Shown: positions 37,050 to 46,540, counted from the first letter of the stretch. The stretch is 64,000 nucleotides of DNA from Nitrospirota bacterium (GCA_023481175.1 JAMCWM010000045.1:49860-113859), one strand, 5' to 3'. Numbers and translations: made by a program. Notes: a model not told the origin generated them from the sequence alone.

Positions 37050-37889
37050 TCATATCAAAATTCCCAGGTTGAGGAAGAGAAAGCGGGAAAAAGCCTCTCC
37101 GAAGAGAATCATGAGGAGGGCGACATAGAGAAGTCCGGTTGCGGCCTGTGTCGAATGCATCCGTACCGTCTTGTATGCCAGGTAAGAGATCACAAGTCCC
37201 CCGATAACACCGATGAGAAGACGTCCCCACAGATAAAGTCCCTGAAATGATTCAAGGAGGAGCCCCTCGGCAAATCCGGGATGCTCTTTCCAGTTCAGAC
37301 CGGTCATGATTCCCGAAGTGAGGGCCGTCAGTCCGGCGCATCCCAGGAGTGTGCGCGACAGAAAGGCCAAAGGTTCAATGGGAAGCGTCGGGTTGGTCAG
37401 ATAGAAATGCCCCCAGTTCATGGCCAGGAGAACGGCACCGAGAAGAAAGGTGGAGATGAACATCGACATGAGAAGGAGGATTCCCGAGGCGGAAAGGGAG
37501 AGGGAGGCGTTGAGAAAGAGCGTGGCTGTCCCTGTGGCTCCCAAAAGCAGAATGGCCGAGAGATTCAGAAGCGGCCTCGAAATGGAACGGCCTCTGTCCC
37601 AGGAGATGAAGTTGAGAAGGACATTGTAGGCCAGGAGTCCTCCCGTCCCCAGCATCACCAGATAAACAGTCAACTGGTCCAGGCGGCCCGGATGAAAAGC
37701 GGGAATCCTCAATCCGGATGGACCGAGAGCAAAAAGAGCACCTCCCGCAAACAGAAGGAACAGGAGTCCGTGCAATCTGTAAAAAGACCGGTTGACCGAA
37801 GGATACCGATAAAGAAAGGTCATGAGAAAGCAGCCTCCGGCCGTCGTTTGCAAAAGAAGCAGTCCAAAAACATTGGGATGAAAGATCAT
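37050..37889 (-). CDS. Polytopic membrane protein of unknown function
   Basis: A 279-residue protein with about eight hydrophobic spans. Notable conserved-looking pieces are GLLLLQTTAGGCFLM near the N terminus, MNWGHFYLTNPTLPIEPL in the middle, and a C-terminal LMILFGEAFSRFLFL. The last resembles the end of NrfD/DmsC-type anchor subunits (GExxxRFLF), but the overall match is too weak for a family call. The ATG forms an ATGA overlap with the folB stop; the frame is open further upstream. No partner iron-sulfur subunit is adjacent. Confidence 0.7.
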   Translation of the reverse strand: MIFHPNVFGLLLLQTTAGGCFLMTFLYRYPSVNRSFYRLHGLLFLLFAGGALFALGPSGLRIPAFHPGRLDQLTVYLVMLGTGGLLAYNVLLNFISWDRGRSISRPLLNLSAILLLGATGTATLFLNASLSLSASGILLLMSMFISTFLLGAVLLAMNWGHFYLTNPTLPIEPLAFLSRTLLGCAGLTALTSGIMTGLNWKEHPGFAEGLLLESFQGLYLWGRLLIGVIGGLVISYLAYKTVRMHSTQAATGLLYVALLMILFGEAFSRFLFLNLGILI

Positions 37890-38302
37890 GGCGCCCTTTC
37901 CTGGCTTGATTCGGTGCCGTTTCTCCGCCGACCTTCCCATCCCGCCCTGTTTTCCCTTATCGTCAGGCCGACACGGTCGAGGGCGAGCGGAAGGGGAGGA
38001 GGATCCTTCCAGAGGGACAGCGTGACCTCCGAGGCCCCGGGGAAGTGCCCCAATACATGATCAGATAGAATTTCCCCCAGACGCTCGAGGAGACAACACT
38101 CCGACCCTTCCCCTTTCGCAACAATCTCCCTGATGAGACGGTCATAGTCCACCGTTTTCTGGATCAGGTCGTTCCCCCAGGGAATCTCGGCCAACTCAAT
38201 CTTTCCCGAAATAAAAATCTTCTGGGGCCGGGCCCTTTCCTCCGATCCCGTCCCTATCTTCACCATGAGAGAGAGTTTTTCGAAATAAAGCGTCTTCGGC
38301 AT
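37886..38302 (-). CDS. folB: Dihydroneopterin aldolase
   Basis: Folate pathway enzyme, 138 residues. It has TLYFEKLSLMVKIGTGSEERARPQKIFISGKIEL in blocks, VDYDRLIREIV, and CCLLERLGEILSDHVLG matching the FolB LLExLAxxI helix. The usual N-terminal glycine-rich turn (IxxxxxIGxxxxEr) is present. The C-terminal 25 residues are polar and extra. It starts 3 bp after the lipoprotein stop. No folP or folK is adjacent, so folate genes are scattered. Confidence 0.85.
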   Translation of the reverse strand: MPKTLYFEKLSLMVKIGTGSEERARPQKIFISGKIELAEIPWGNDLIQKTVDYDRLIREIVAKGEGSECCLLERLGEILSDHVLGHFPGASEVTLSLWKDPPPLPLALDRVGLTIRENRAGWEGRRRNGTESSQERAP

Positions 38303-38305
38303 GGT

Positions 38306-38788
38306 TTACCGGCCACTCCCGGAAACGGAGGGCAATTCCCTGTCGATCACGATCCTGACGGGAGGTCCGCCGACGGCGCCATCCACAGGGACCGTTCCAC
38401 TATATTCCCCGTTTGCAACAAGGGAACTGCCCGACTCAAGAGAGAGGCGAGCCACAAGGCGGACAGGCCCCTGAAAGGTGATCCCGGTAAGACGGACGTC
38501 CTTTTGGGAGATCTCGAAGGGGACAGGAAATGTCGGATGAACGAAGACCACGCGGGCGACAGGAAGCCAGTCCGGAGAGGTGGGGCCCTTCATCAGGGCC
38601 ACCACGGCCAGCGAGCCGTGGGTCATCCAGAGAGGAACCTTCGGGTCAAGAAGGACTGTTCCTACAACCTTGCCTGGGACCTGCCCATTGTCGGATGAAG
38701 TCCGGGTACACCCTCCCGAGAGAAAGGCCACCACGAGCAGGATTCCCGACAGGATCCTGCCGGCAGCCATCAGATTTCTTGGGCCCAT
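38306..38788 (-). CDS. Lipoprotein with a CcmI/CcmH-like C-terminal Ig-type domain
   Basis: A 160-residue protein with an N-terminal hydrophobic stretch and lipobox LSGGC. The mature part reads VVGTVLLDPKVPLWMTHGSLAVVALMKGP...WLPVARVVF...PVPFEISQKD...ARLSLESGSSLVANGEYSG...VRIVIDREL. This follows the pattern of the C-terminal domain of CcmI/CycH cytochrome c biogenesis proteins (FVfAr..gp..PlAv.r......P..f.l.d......v.v.AriS.sG......gd..G). Without the TPR and membrane parts, it may handle apocytochromes or another periplasmic client. ATG 38788 has GGGAG 7-8 nt upstream. It overlaps nothing and lies 28 bp after rng. Confidence 0.65.
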   Translation of the reverse strand: MGPRNLMAAGRILSGILLVVAFLSGGCTRTSSDNGQVPGKVVGTVLLDPKVPLWMTHGSLAVVALMKGPTSPDWLPVARVVFVHPTFPVPFEISQKDVRLTGITFQGPVRLVARLSLESGSSLVANGEYSGTVPVDGAVGGPPVRIVIDRELPSVSGSGR

Positions 38789-38816
38789 GAACACACTCCC
38801 TTCGCGCATCGTCACC

Positions 38817-40376
38817 TCAAGGGGATACGATGACAAATTCTTCAATATGATAAAGGGGATCGCTCTTGATGATCACCTTTCTCCGAATCACCTGCTGAAC
38901 GGCATCCAGAAAGATTTTTTCCGAGGCAAGTTCCGCCTCCACATCGGGATGGACATAGAGGATCACCCGCCGGTCCTTGGCGCCCCGCCCTGACGGAAGC
39001 TTTCGAAGATCTTCAAAAATTTCGTAAATGATGGTTCTGACAGATTTGACGTAACCCTTTCCGTCACAATAAGAACATGTTTCTCCCAGCAGATGGACCA
39101 GATCTTCCCGGACCCTCTTTCTCGACATCTCCACGAGACCGAGATCCGAAATCTTGAGAGCGTTCGTGCGGGCCTTGTCCCGGGTCAGCAATTCCTGCAA
39201 TCCCTGGAAGACCTTTTCACGATTTTTTTCCTTCTCCATGTCGATGAAGTCGAGGATGATGATTCCGCCGATGTTGCGAAGGCGCAATTGGTGGGCGATC
39301 TCCTCCACCGCCTCGAGATTGGTCTTGAGGATTGTCTCCTCGGGATCCTTGTCTCCTACGAAACGCCCCGTATTCACATCCACCACAGTCAGCGCCTCGG
39401 CCCTGTCGATCACGAGATAGCCCCCTGATTTGAGCCACACCTTTTTCTCGAGAGCCCGGGCGACTTGCTGGTCGACAGAATACTCCTGAAATAGAAGGGT
39501 CTTCCTGTTCCATAATTCGATCTTGTCCGCGTAGGCAGGAAGATAGGTCCGGACAAATTCGATCACCCTCTGGTATTCCTTGGGACTGTCGATGACGAGG
39601 CGGTCCACTTCATTGGTCAGGTAATCACGGATTGTCCTGAACACCACATCGAGATCGACACGGACGAGCGCAGGAGCGCGAACGGCCTCTTTCTTCGCCT
39701 TGATGTCCTCCCACAGCATGTCCAGAAAAACCATATCCATCCGGGCTTCGTCCTCGGTCATCCCTTCTGCCACCGTTCGGATGATGTAGCCTCCCTTGTG
39801 GGTCCGGAGGCCCCCCACGATCTCCTTGAGCCTCTGCCGTTCCGCTTCGTTCGTGATCCTGCGGGAGACCCCGATGTGATTGACCTGGGGCATGTAGACA
39901 AGATACCTTCCGGGAAGGCTAATGTAGGTTGTCGCACGGGGTCCCTTCGTGCTGATCGGTTCCTTTGTCGTCTGGATCAGGAGCTCCTGTCCATCGTTCA
40001 GCAATTCCTCGATCGGGCGCCTTCCTGAACGTTTGGCGGGCTCGGGAGCCGTCTCCCCCTCCGGTGTGGCCGGGACGGCGCCCTCCACTTCGATGGTCCC
40101 TCCGGTGGGAGATTCCTCCCGAAGGGCATCCGGAAGAATCTCGGCTCCCTCGACAAAGACATCGTCCACATAGAGAAACGCCGCTTTTTCAAGCCCAACA
40201 TCCACAAAGGCCGCCTGCATTCCCGGCAGGACCTTGCTGACCTTTCCTTTGTATATGTTTCCGACAATACCCTGGGCCTGCTTCCGGTCAAAAAAATATT
40301 CGACCAGTCGCTTGCCTTCGATGATGGCCACTTTTGTTTCTTCCTCTGTCACATGAATCAAAATTTCCGAACCCAT
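38817..40376 (-). CDS. rng: Ribonuclease G/E family
   Basis: Endoribonuclease for rRNA and mRNA processing, 519 residues. It has an S1 RNA-binding domain (about 35-135, NIYKGKVSKVLPGMQAAFVDVGLEKAAFLYVDD) with an inserted Pro/Glu-rich segment, then the RNase H-like core. Catalytic aspartates lie in TVVDVNTGRF and ILDFIDME. The zinc-link cysteines are in CSYCDGKG near residue 425. No long RNase E C-terminal scaffold is present, so RNase G is the better name. ATG 40376 follows GGAGGG. The neighbourhood of mre/rod genes matches the classical mreBCD-rng link. Confidence 0.95.
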   Translation of the reverse strand: MGSEILIHVTEEETKVAIIEGKRLVEYFFDRKQAQGIVGNIYKGKVSKVLPGMQAAFVDVGLEKAAFLYVDDVFVEGAEILPDALREESPTGGTIEVEGAVPATPEGETAPEPAKRSGRRPIEELLNDGQELLIQTTKEPISTKGPRATTYISLPGRYLVYMPQVNHIGVSRRITNEAERQRLKEIVGGLRTHKGGYIIRTVAEGMTEDEARMDMVFLDMLWEDIKAKKEAVRAPALVRVDLDVVFRTIRDYLTNEVDRLVIDSPKEYQRVIEFVRTYLPAYADKIELWNRKTLLFQEYSVDQQVARALEKKVWLKSGGYLVIDRAEALTVVDVNTGRFVGDKDPEETILKTNLEAVEEIAHQLRLRNIGGIIILDFIDMEKEKNREKVFQGLQELLTRDKARTNALKISDLGLVEMSRKRVREDLVHLLGETCSYCDGKGYVKSVRTIIYEIFEDLRKLPSGRGAKDRRVILYVHPDVEAELASEKIFLDAVQQVIRRKVIIKSDPLYHIEEFVIVSP

Positions 40377-40506
40377 TCTCAACCCTCCTGAAACCTCTAT
40401 GAACAATCAAAACTGCAATCATCGGACACCGGGATTCCTCTCCCCGCCAAGGGGGATTCGCCACCTGGAGCTCAGTCAATCCTTGCCCGGAGAACACAAA
40501 CCGGCC

Positions 40507-41598
40507 CTACCTTTTCGCGTAGAGACGGACATTCATCAGAAGCGCCATGGCGCCCAAAGAGACAATCATGGCCGACCCTCCGTAACTCATGAGCGGCATG
40601 GGAACTCCCACAACCGGCAAAATTCCCAGAACCATCAAGACATTAATCAGAAAACAGAACAGAAAGAATCCCGTCACGCCCGCGGCCAGGTAAAAACCGG
40701 AAGGATCGCGACATTCCATGGCCGTTCGAAAGCCAAACCAGACCAGATATGAGACCAGTGCCAGAAAAAACAAGGCTCCGACAAATCCCCACTCTTCCGT
40801 ATAGACGGCAAAAACAAAATCGGTGTGGGCTCCGGGAAGAAACTGATAGCGCACCTGCGTGGCTCCGGACATTCCCTGCCCGAACCATCCCCCCGAACCG
40901 ACCGCGACAATGGACTGAATGGTGTGGTATCCCAGACCGGACGGATCGGATGCCGGATTGATAAAGGCCCGGATCCGGTCCTTCTGAAACTCGTGAAGAT
41001 GGGACCAGACCCCTTCCCAGAGGACCGGAAAGAAGGCCAGACCTCCAAGTATGGACAGAGTCACGATCCGGCTAGGAATGCCCTTCAGAAAAACATAGAC
41101 GGAAAAAATGATCATCAACTCGAAGGCTGTTCCCAGATCCGGCTGACGAGCGATGAGAACGGCCGGGACAACAGAAGCCAGAAGTCCCCCTGCAAAAAGA
41201 GCCGGAGAGAGGGGGATATCCCTTTTTCCCGGAACGAACAGCCATGTCAGAAAAAGGATCAGCCCAAGGATCATGAATTCCGAAGGCTGGATCTGAAACC
41301 AGCCCAGGCCGATCCAGCGTCTGGCCCCGTGGCTCGCATGGCCCCCAATGAAAACAATGGCAAGGAGCGCCAGGACGAACCCATAGATCCACCGGGCATT
41401 CTGCAGGAAAAGCGGATAGGGAACCAGCAGGATTCCCAAACCCATCAGAAGACCGGCCAACTCCCACATTCCCTGCTTGACCGCCAGATAGGGGGACACG
41501 GAAAAAAGAGTCAGAAGATCGATCAGCATGATGGCAGAGAGAACCACCAGAAACACCGGATGCACCCTGACAACATAAGCGAGCAGCTTGGCGACCAA
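40507..41598 (-). CDS. rodA: Peptidoglycan glycosyltransferase RodA
   Basis: SEDS-family polymerase of the elongasome, 363 residues with about ten spans. Diagnostic segments: GARRWIGLGWFQIQPSEFMILGLIL, ARQPDLGTAFEL, the loop GWFGQGMSGATQVRYQFLPGAHTDFVFAVYTEEWGF, and the C-terminal PVVGVPMPLMSYGGSA. The start is TTG at 41598 with AAGGA upstream; no closer ATG exists. It lies 17 bp after mrdA and works with it. Confidence 0.96.
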   Translation of the reverse strand: MVAKLLAYVVRVHPVFLVVLSAIMLIDLLTLFSVSPYLAVKQGMWELAGLLMGLGILLVPYPLFLQNARWIYGFVLALLAIVFIGGHASHGARRWIGLGWFQIQPSEFMILGLILFLTWLFVPGKRDIPLSPALFAGGLLASVVPAVLIARQPDLGTAFELMIIFSVYVFLKGIPSRIVTLSILGGLAFFPVLWEGVWSHLHEFQKDRIRAFINPASDPSGLGYHTIQSIVAVGSGGWFGQGMSGATQVRYQFLPGAHTDFVFAVYTEEWGFVGALFFLALVSYLVWFGFRTAMECRDPSGFYLAAGVTGFFLFCFLINVLMVLGILPVVGVPMPLMSYGGSAMIVSLGAMALLMNVRLYAKR

Positions 41599-41615
41599 AT
41601 TCCCGTGTTCCTTCC

Positions 41616-43460
41616 TCAGGATGCGACAGCCGGCCTGGAGCTTCCCTTCGCAGCCAGCCGCGTGATGTAGAACATGCGAAAAACCTCCCGGGCCACCGGC
41701 CCGGCCACATCTCCGCCGTCTCCTCCGTTTTCGATCAGAACGGCGACAACAATCTTCGGATCTTCAAAGGGACCGAACCCCACAAACCAGGAATCCGCCT
41801 TGGGAGGTTTGTACCCCTTGCTTTTTCCCCGGTTGCTCACGACCTGGGCTGTTCCGGTCTTTCCGGCAATCGCAAAAAAGGGGAGATTCACCGGATGCCC
41901 CGTTCCGTGAGGGGCCGCGACCACATCCCTGAGATCGGCCTTGACGATTTCAAAGTCCTTTTTCGGTACGGGAATGAAAGTCAGACCTGAAATCTTCGAC
42001 TGACCCTCCTGTCGGGAATCCCCGAGAAGAAGATGCGGTCTGGAAATTGCTCCCTCCATCGCGACGGCTCCCATCAGACGGGCCATCTCCAGGGGTGTGA
42101 CGGTCAAAAAGCCCTGACCGATGGCCATGGGGGGAGTTTCTCCCGGATACCAGGGTGTGTGTAAATATTTTTTCTTCCATTCCCGATCTGGCACGACACC
42201 CGACTGCTCGGCAGGAAGGTCGATGCCCGTTCGGCTCCCCAATCCGAAAGACCGTGCCATCCTGGCGATCGGTTCGGGACCCAGGGTCATTCCGAGATGA
42301 TAAAAATAAATGTCGCAAGACTGTTCTATGGCCCGGTGCAAGTGGAGGATTCCGTGGCCTCCCTTCTTCCAGTCATGAAAAATCACGGAGCCGACGCGAA
42401 AAGTCCCGGCACAATGAAACGGCTGGTCCGGATCGAGCTTGTGTTCACTAAGGCCGGCGAGTGTCGTGACGATCTTGAAGACCGAGCCCGGAGGGTAAAG
42501 CCCCTGGGTCGCCCTGTCCGTCAGGGGATGATCCGGTGCATGGACGAGAGCGTTCCAGCGACTGGAACTCATGGCCTGCGAAAGCTCTTCCGAATCGTAG
42601 GCCGGATGGCTTGCCAGAGCAAGGATCTCCCCATTTCTGGGATCGAGGGCCACAACAGCCCCCCTCCTGTTTCCCAGAAATCTCTCTGCAGTCATCTGAA
42701 GGCGCATGTCGATGGTGAGGCGGAGGGAATGGCCCTCCTTGGGAGGATCGTTCTTGAGGTTCCGGATCATTCGCCCATGGGAGTCGACAAGCTGGCGACG
42801 GAGGCCGGGCGCCCCCTGCAGGAGAGCATCGTACTCCTTCTCGATGCCGGACTTTCCGATTCCGGTTCCAGGGGGAAGGTGACGATAGAACGATCCCTTG
42901 AGATCAGCTGATGTGAAGGATCCGACATATCCCAGGAGATGGGCGGCCATATCGTCCGCCGGGTAGATGCGTTTGGGCATAACTTGAATGAAAAATCCCG
43001 GGAGGCGATAGAGATCCATGTTGACCCGGCCGACCTGGGCCATTGAAAGTCCTGTCTGGAGGGGGACGGGAACATGGGAAGGAAGGACGTAGCCCAAACG
43101 GGAAAGGGCATGTCGGAGAACTTTCTCGGGAACGCCAAGGTCGTAGGCTAGCCAGGCCAGTTCCCTTCGGGGGTGGACGACCTCCCCCGGAATTTCGAAG
43201 ACCGCGAAGTCGGGTCCGTTTCTCACCAGAACCACTCCGTTCCGGTCTGTGATCTCTCCCCGCAGGGGTGGAATGGGCACGACCTTGACGACGTTGTCCC
43301 GGGCCAGAGCCAGATAATGGTGGTGTTTGATCACCTGCACGACATAAAGGCGGACAACGACCACCGAAAGGCCCAGCCAGAAGACAAAAATCAACCCGTA
43401 GAGACGCGCCCTCGGAGACCCGAGGATCCCATTTTTATGAAAGCGGAATTCCGATGCCAT
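41616..43460 (-). CDS. mrdA: Penicillin-binding protein 2 (elongasome transpeptidase)
   Basis: Class B PBP, 614 residues. One membrane span (about 21-42), a pedestal domain, then the transpeptidase domain with SVFK at 326-329 (YPPGSVFKIVT), the second motif QSCDIYFY and the third KTGTAQ. Arg/Gly-rich RGEITDRNG near 67 is the usual PBP2 dimerisation-domain opening. ATG 43460 is preferred over an in-frame TTG at 43496; it overlaps mreD by 26 nt. Order mreB-mreC-mreD-mrdA-rodA is conserved. Confidence 0.95.
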   Translation of the reverse strand: MASEFRFHKNGILGSPRARLYGLIFVFWLGLSVVVVRLYVVQVIKHHHYLALARDNVVKVVPIPPLRGEITDRNGVVLVRNGPDFAVFEIPGEVVHPRRELAWLAYDLGVPEKVLRHALSRLGYVLPSHVPVPLQTGLSMAQVGRVNMDLYRLPGFFIQVMPKRIYPADDMAAHLLGYVGSFTSADLKGSFYRHLPPGTGIGKSGIEKEYDALLQGAPGLRRQLVDSHGRMIRNLKNDPPKEGHSLRLTIDMRLQMTAERFLGNRRGAVVALDPRNGEILALASHPAYDSEELSQAMSSSRWNALVHAPDHPLTDRATQGLYPPGSVFKIVTTLAGLSEHKLDPDQPFHCAGTFRVGSVIFHDWKKGGHGILHLHRAIEQSCDIYFYHLGMTLGPEPIARMARSFGLGSRTGIDLPAEQSGVVPDREWKKKYLHTPWYPGETPPMAIGQGFLTVTPLEMARLMGAVAMEGAISRPHLLLGDSRQEGQSKISGLTFIPVPKKDFEIVKADLRDVVAAPHGTGHPVNLPFFAIAGKTGTAQVVSNRGKSKGYKPPKADSWFVGFGPFEDPKIVVAVLIENGGDGGDVAGPVAREVFRMFYITRLAAKGSSRPAVAS

Positions 43461-43950
43461 GTTGTTTTCGGGAAGGAGGATCGGACGTCCAACCAAGGGA
43501 GCGCATCACAAACACCAGAAACATCCCCAGGAAGCCCGTCGCCCCTTCCATCACCAGCCAATCTCTTAATAGTTGTATCTCCAGGGGGAATTCAAGAAGC
43601 TTCCGAAGCAGAAGTCCAACCCCCATATCGATCGCGAGAACAATCCAAACCAGAACGTATTGCCGGACGCCTGAACGGGTCGATGCCTCCGAAAGCCGTG
43701 AAATAATCCAGGCTTCAGAAACATACAGAAGAACCCAGAACAACCCGGGTCCGTAGGAAACGAGAGCGGCAAGAAGACCGGCCACCCCTCCCAGAACCAG
43801 AAACCCGTACTTCTCCCTTCTCCGGAGAAGAAAAAAAAGAAACAGGGGAACGGGATTGATTCCCGCCGCAAGGGTCGGGAACCACCGAAGCCCGGAAATC
43901 GCCATGACCATGAAAACGACCAGGAGAATGGTCCTGAGCGGAAGGTTCAT
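43435..43950 (-). CDS. mreD: Rod shape-determining protein MreD
   Basis: A 171-residue, five-span inner-membrane protein. Sequence conservation in MreD is low; it is recognised by size, hydrophobic pattern (LRTILLVVFMVMAISGLRWFP at the start; INPVPLFLFFLLRRRE) and position between mreC and mrdA. ATG 43950 forms an ATGA overlap with the mreC stop. Confidence 0.85.
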   Translation of the reverse strand: MNLPLRTILLVVFMVMAISGLRWFPTLAAGINPVPLFLFFLLRRREKYGFLVLGGVAGLLAALVSYGPGLFWVLLYVSEAWIISRLSEASTRSGVRQYVLVWIVLAIDMGVGLLLRKLLEFPLEIQLLRDWLVMEGATGFLGMFLVFVMRSLGWTSDPPSRKQHGIGIPLS

Positions 43951-44807
43951 GGCTGCCTCTTCCCGAGCAGAGGCTTTTCTGTCCACTCGAGCGGAGGAAC
44001 AAGAACCATGACCGCCCAAAGAGAGTCCAGCCTTTCGGCGCTTTCGAGCCTGACCGAGCGAAAGATCTGATGGCCGGGATTCAGACTCCTGACAACGGTT
44101 CCAATCGGTTCCTCCGGAGGGAAGAAGCCATCCTCTCCCGTCGTCACAACATGCGACCCATTCTCAAGGGACGTCATGGCAGGTATGTATTCAAGCTTCA
44201 GAAAATGGCCCGAGCCCCGCCCTCTCACAAGTCCGCTCTGACCGGAATCCAAAAGACGTCCTTCCAGAGCGAAGAGGGGATCTTCGACCCAAAGAACCTG
44301 CGAGAAGCCGGAAAAGACCCTCACCACATATCCCACCACCCCATGGGTCCCAATGACGCCATCCCGGACTTGAACCCCTCTTCTGGAGCCGCAATCGAGC
44401 AGAAGGGTTCGGGGAGCGATCGTCGGATTGTCCGCGATCACGTGGCAGGCGATTCCCTTCTGCGGCGTCCTTTTCTTCAAATCGAGGAGGGCCAGGAGAT
44501 CCTCGTTCCTTGCGGAAAGACTTCGGTAATGGTCGAGCGATCTCCGAAGACTTTCAACTTCGAGGCGGAGTTTCCGGTTTTCTTCTTCGCTCCTGGCAAG
44601 GTCCAGATAATGGGTCCAGAGTCCCGTCGATCCCCGCGACAACCCCGTGGCCCCCGAGAAAGCAAGGCGAAGCATGTTCAGGGGAGGATCCAGAATCCAA
44701 CGCCGGAAAAACTCCGGATAGAACCCCAGGATAACCAGAACCGCAAGCGATATCAGAAGTACCGGAACGGCCTTGAAGGATGAGGGTCGTTTCAGTGAAG
44801 GTCGCAC
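43947..44807 (-). CDS. mreC: Rod shape-determining protein MreC
   Basis: Periplasmic scaffold that activates PBP2-RodA. The 286-residue protein has a membrane anchor (about 13-32), a coiled coil (about 68-110; RSEEENRKLRLEVESLRRSLDHYRSL), and the beta-barrel domain with VIADNPTIAPRTLLLDCGSRRGVQVRDGVIGTHGVVGYV in blocks and SGLVRGRGSG. The start is GTG, 8 bp after the mreB stop. No damage. Confidence 0.94.
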   Translation of the reverse strand: MRPSLKRPSSFKAVPVLLISLAVLVILGFYPEFFRRWILDPPLNMLRLAFSGATGLSRGSTGLWTHYLDLARSEEENRKLRLEVESLRRSLDHYRSLSARNEDLLALLDLKKRTPQKGIACHVIADNPTIAPRTLLLDCGSRRGVQVRDGVIGTHGVVGYVVRVFSGFSQVLWVEDPLFALEGRLLDSGQSGLVRGRGSGHFLKLEYIPAMTSLENGSHVVTTGEDGFFPPEEPIGTVVRSLNPGHQIFRSVRLESAERLDSLWAVMVLVPPLEWTEKPLLGKRQP

Positions 44808-44815
44808 CGTTTCGC

Positions 44816-45847
44816 CTAGTCTCCGAGTGTGACCTTCCTCAGGACATCGAGTTCTTCGAGGGTCTTCCCCGTCCCGATCACGACCGTCGTCAGCGGATCG
44901 TCCACCGTGATGATAGGAAGACGGATTTCATCACGGATCCGGAGATCAAGCCCACGCAACATGGATCCCCCCCCCGTCAGGACGATTCCGCGGTCGATGA
45001 TGTCCGCGGATAGCTCGGGAGGTGTGTTTTCCAGTGTCTTCTGCACGATCGTCACGATACTGTTGATGGTATCGGACAGGGCTCCCCGAATTTCCTCCTC
45101 GGTGATCTTGAGGGTCTTCGGAAGACCGGTAATGAGGTCTCTCCCCTTGATAATCATGACATGGCCTTCCTTCTGGGGGCAGGCGGACCCAATCTCCATT
45201 TTGATCCGTTCCGCCATCGAGTCCCCGATCAGAAGATTGTGCTGCTTCTTGATGTAGGCGATGATGTCCTCATCCATCTTGTCGCCGGCCACCTTGATCG
45301 ACTCGCTGTAGACCGTTCCTCCAAGGGAAATCACCGCGACATCCGTCGTTCCTCCCCCGATGTCGATCACCATGTTCCCGGAGGGCTCCATGATCGGAAG
45401 TCCTGCCCCGATCGCCGCGGCAAGAGGCTCCTCGATCAGATAGACCTCTCGTGCACCGGCCATTCGGGCCGAATCCTTGACAGCCCTCTGGGCAACCATC
45501 GAGATCCTGGAGGGAACGCAGATCACCATCCGAGGCCGGACAAACGCCGAACGACGGTGGACCTTGTTGATAAAATAGGACAGCATCTGCTGGGCAATAT
45601 CGGGATTGTCGATGACGCCGTTCCGGACAGGCCGGACAGCCACGATGTTCCCTGGAGTCCGTCCAAGCATTTTTTTGGCTTCCCGGCCGATCGCGAGGAC
45701 CGAGCCTGATTTCTGGTCCATCGCCACGATCGATGGTTCGTTGATGACGATCCCCTGGTCACGCACATAGACAAGGGTGTTGGCCGTGCCAAGATCGATT
45801 GCCAGATCCTGGGAAAGAAAACCGAAAAGATTTGCGATGAGCCCCAA
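44816..45847 (-). CDS. mreB: Rod shape-determining actin MreB
   Basis: Bacterial actin directing lateral wall synthesis, 343 residues. It has the phosphate-1 motif DLGTANTLVYV, INEPSIVAMD, phosphate-2 DIGGGTTDVAVISLGG, and the adenosine motif LTGGGSMLRGLD. It lies 19 bp after the RDD protein gene and begins the mre-mrd-rod run. Confidence 0.98.
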   Translation of the reverse strand: MGLIANLFGFLSQDLAIDLGTANTLVYVRDQGIVINEPSIVAMDQKSGSVLAIGREAKKMLGRTPGNIVAVRPVRNGVIDNPDIAQQMLSYFINKVHRRSAFVRPRMVICVPSRISMVAQRAVKDSARMAGAREVYLIEEPLAAAIGAGLPIMEPSGNMVIDIGGGTTDVAVISLGGTVYSESIKVAGDKMDEDIIAYIKKQHNLLIGDSMAERIKMEIGSACPQKEGHVMIIKGRDLITGLPKTLKITEEEIRGALSDTINSIVTIVQKTLENTPPELSADIIDRGIVLTGGGSMLRGLDLRIRDEIRLPIITVDDPLTTVVIGTGKTLEELDVLRKVTLGD

Positions 45848-45866
45848 GATGTTTTTCCTTTATTCT

Positions 45867-46403
45867 TTAGGGAGTCGTCGACTCCGTTGTCTCAGCGCGG
45901 GTGACCTCCGCGGCCTTGTCCTGCCGTCTCTCAATCCCCCCGAATGCGCCCTTTCTCACCATCGTTCCCACCAGATCGTCACCGAACCGCCGGTCGGACG
46001 GCATTCCAGCCAGAATCAGACCTTCGACGGAGGCGACAAGAAGTCCCAGGGCCCAGCCGATCCAAGGAATCTGGGACAGAATGTAGGCCAACCCCAGCGG
46101 AATGTTGCGGATGGTGGATTCGTAAAAACTGCACGGGTCTCCCGAACGTCCCGAAACCCACAGTCCGCTCAATCTTTTCCCGAGACTTTTACCGCCAGGA
46201 AGTCCGTCGGCAACAAGGATGTAAGCTGTCGCCGCAAGCCAGGCCAACCAGGAGCTCCCCAGCAAAAAACCGGCATGTTCAAGAGAGAGGGCCAGCAGGT
46301 AGTCGACAAACTTGGCCAGGAACCTGTCAAAAAGGTAGGAAAAACGATCGGACGGTTCCCTGATCTCCACCCCTTCCTCCTTCAACCCGGCCAGAAATGC
46401 CAT
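45867..46403 (-). CDS. RDD-family membrane protein
   Basis: A 178-residue membrane protein. The RDD domain begins DRFLAKFVDYLLAL (Arg..Asp pattern), followed by about three spans and GLPGGKSLGKRLSGLWV, the family's KxxGKxxxxLxV motif. It ends with a polar tail. RDD proteins are proposed transporters or stress-linked proteins; function here is unknown. It is the gene just before mreB. The 137 bp upstream (46404-46540) contain only weak promoter-like sequences. Confidence 0.8.
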   Translation of the reverse strand: MAFLAGLKEEGVEIREPSDRFSYLFDRFLAKFVDYLLALSLEHAGFLLGSSWLAWLAATAYILVADGLPGGKSLGKRLSGLWVSGRSGDPCSFYESTIRNIPLGLAYILSQIPWIGWALGLLVASVEGLILAGMPSDRRFGDDLVGTMVRKGAFGGIERRQDKAAEVTRAETTESTTP

Positions 46404-46540
46404 AAAATTCTTCGCAAAACAAAACTTACCCCAGCACGCATGAAAAATGCAACACGAGGAGCGCTTCTTTCACGACGGAAGAGATCGGCTCTGAAAGATT
46501 CCGGGAGAAATATTATTCAAGCAAAAATGATTAATGGAAT

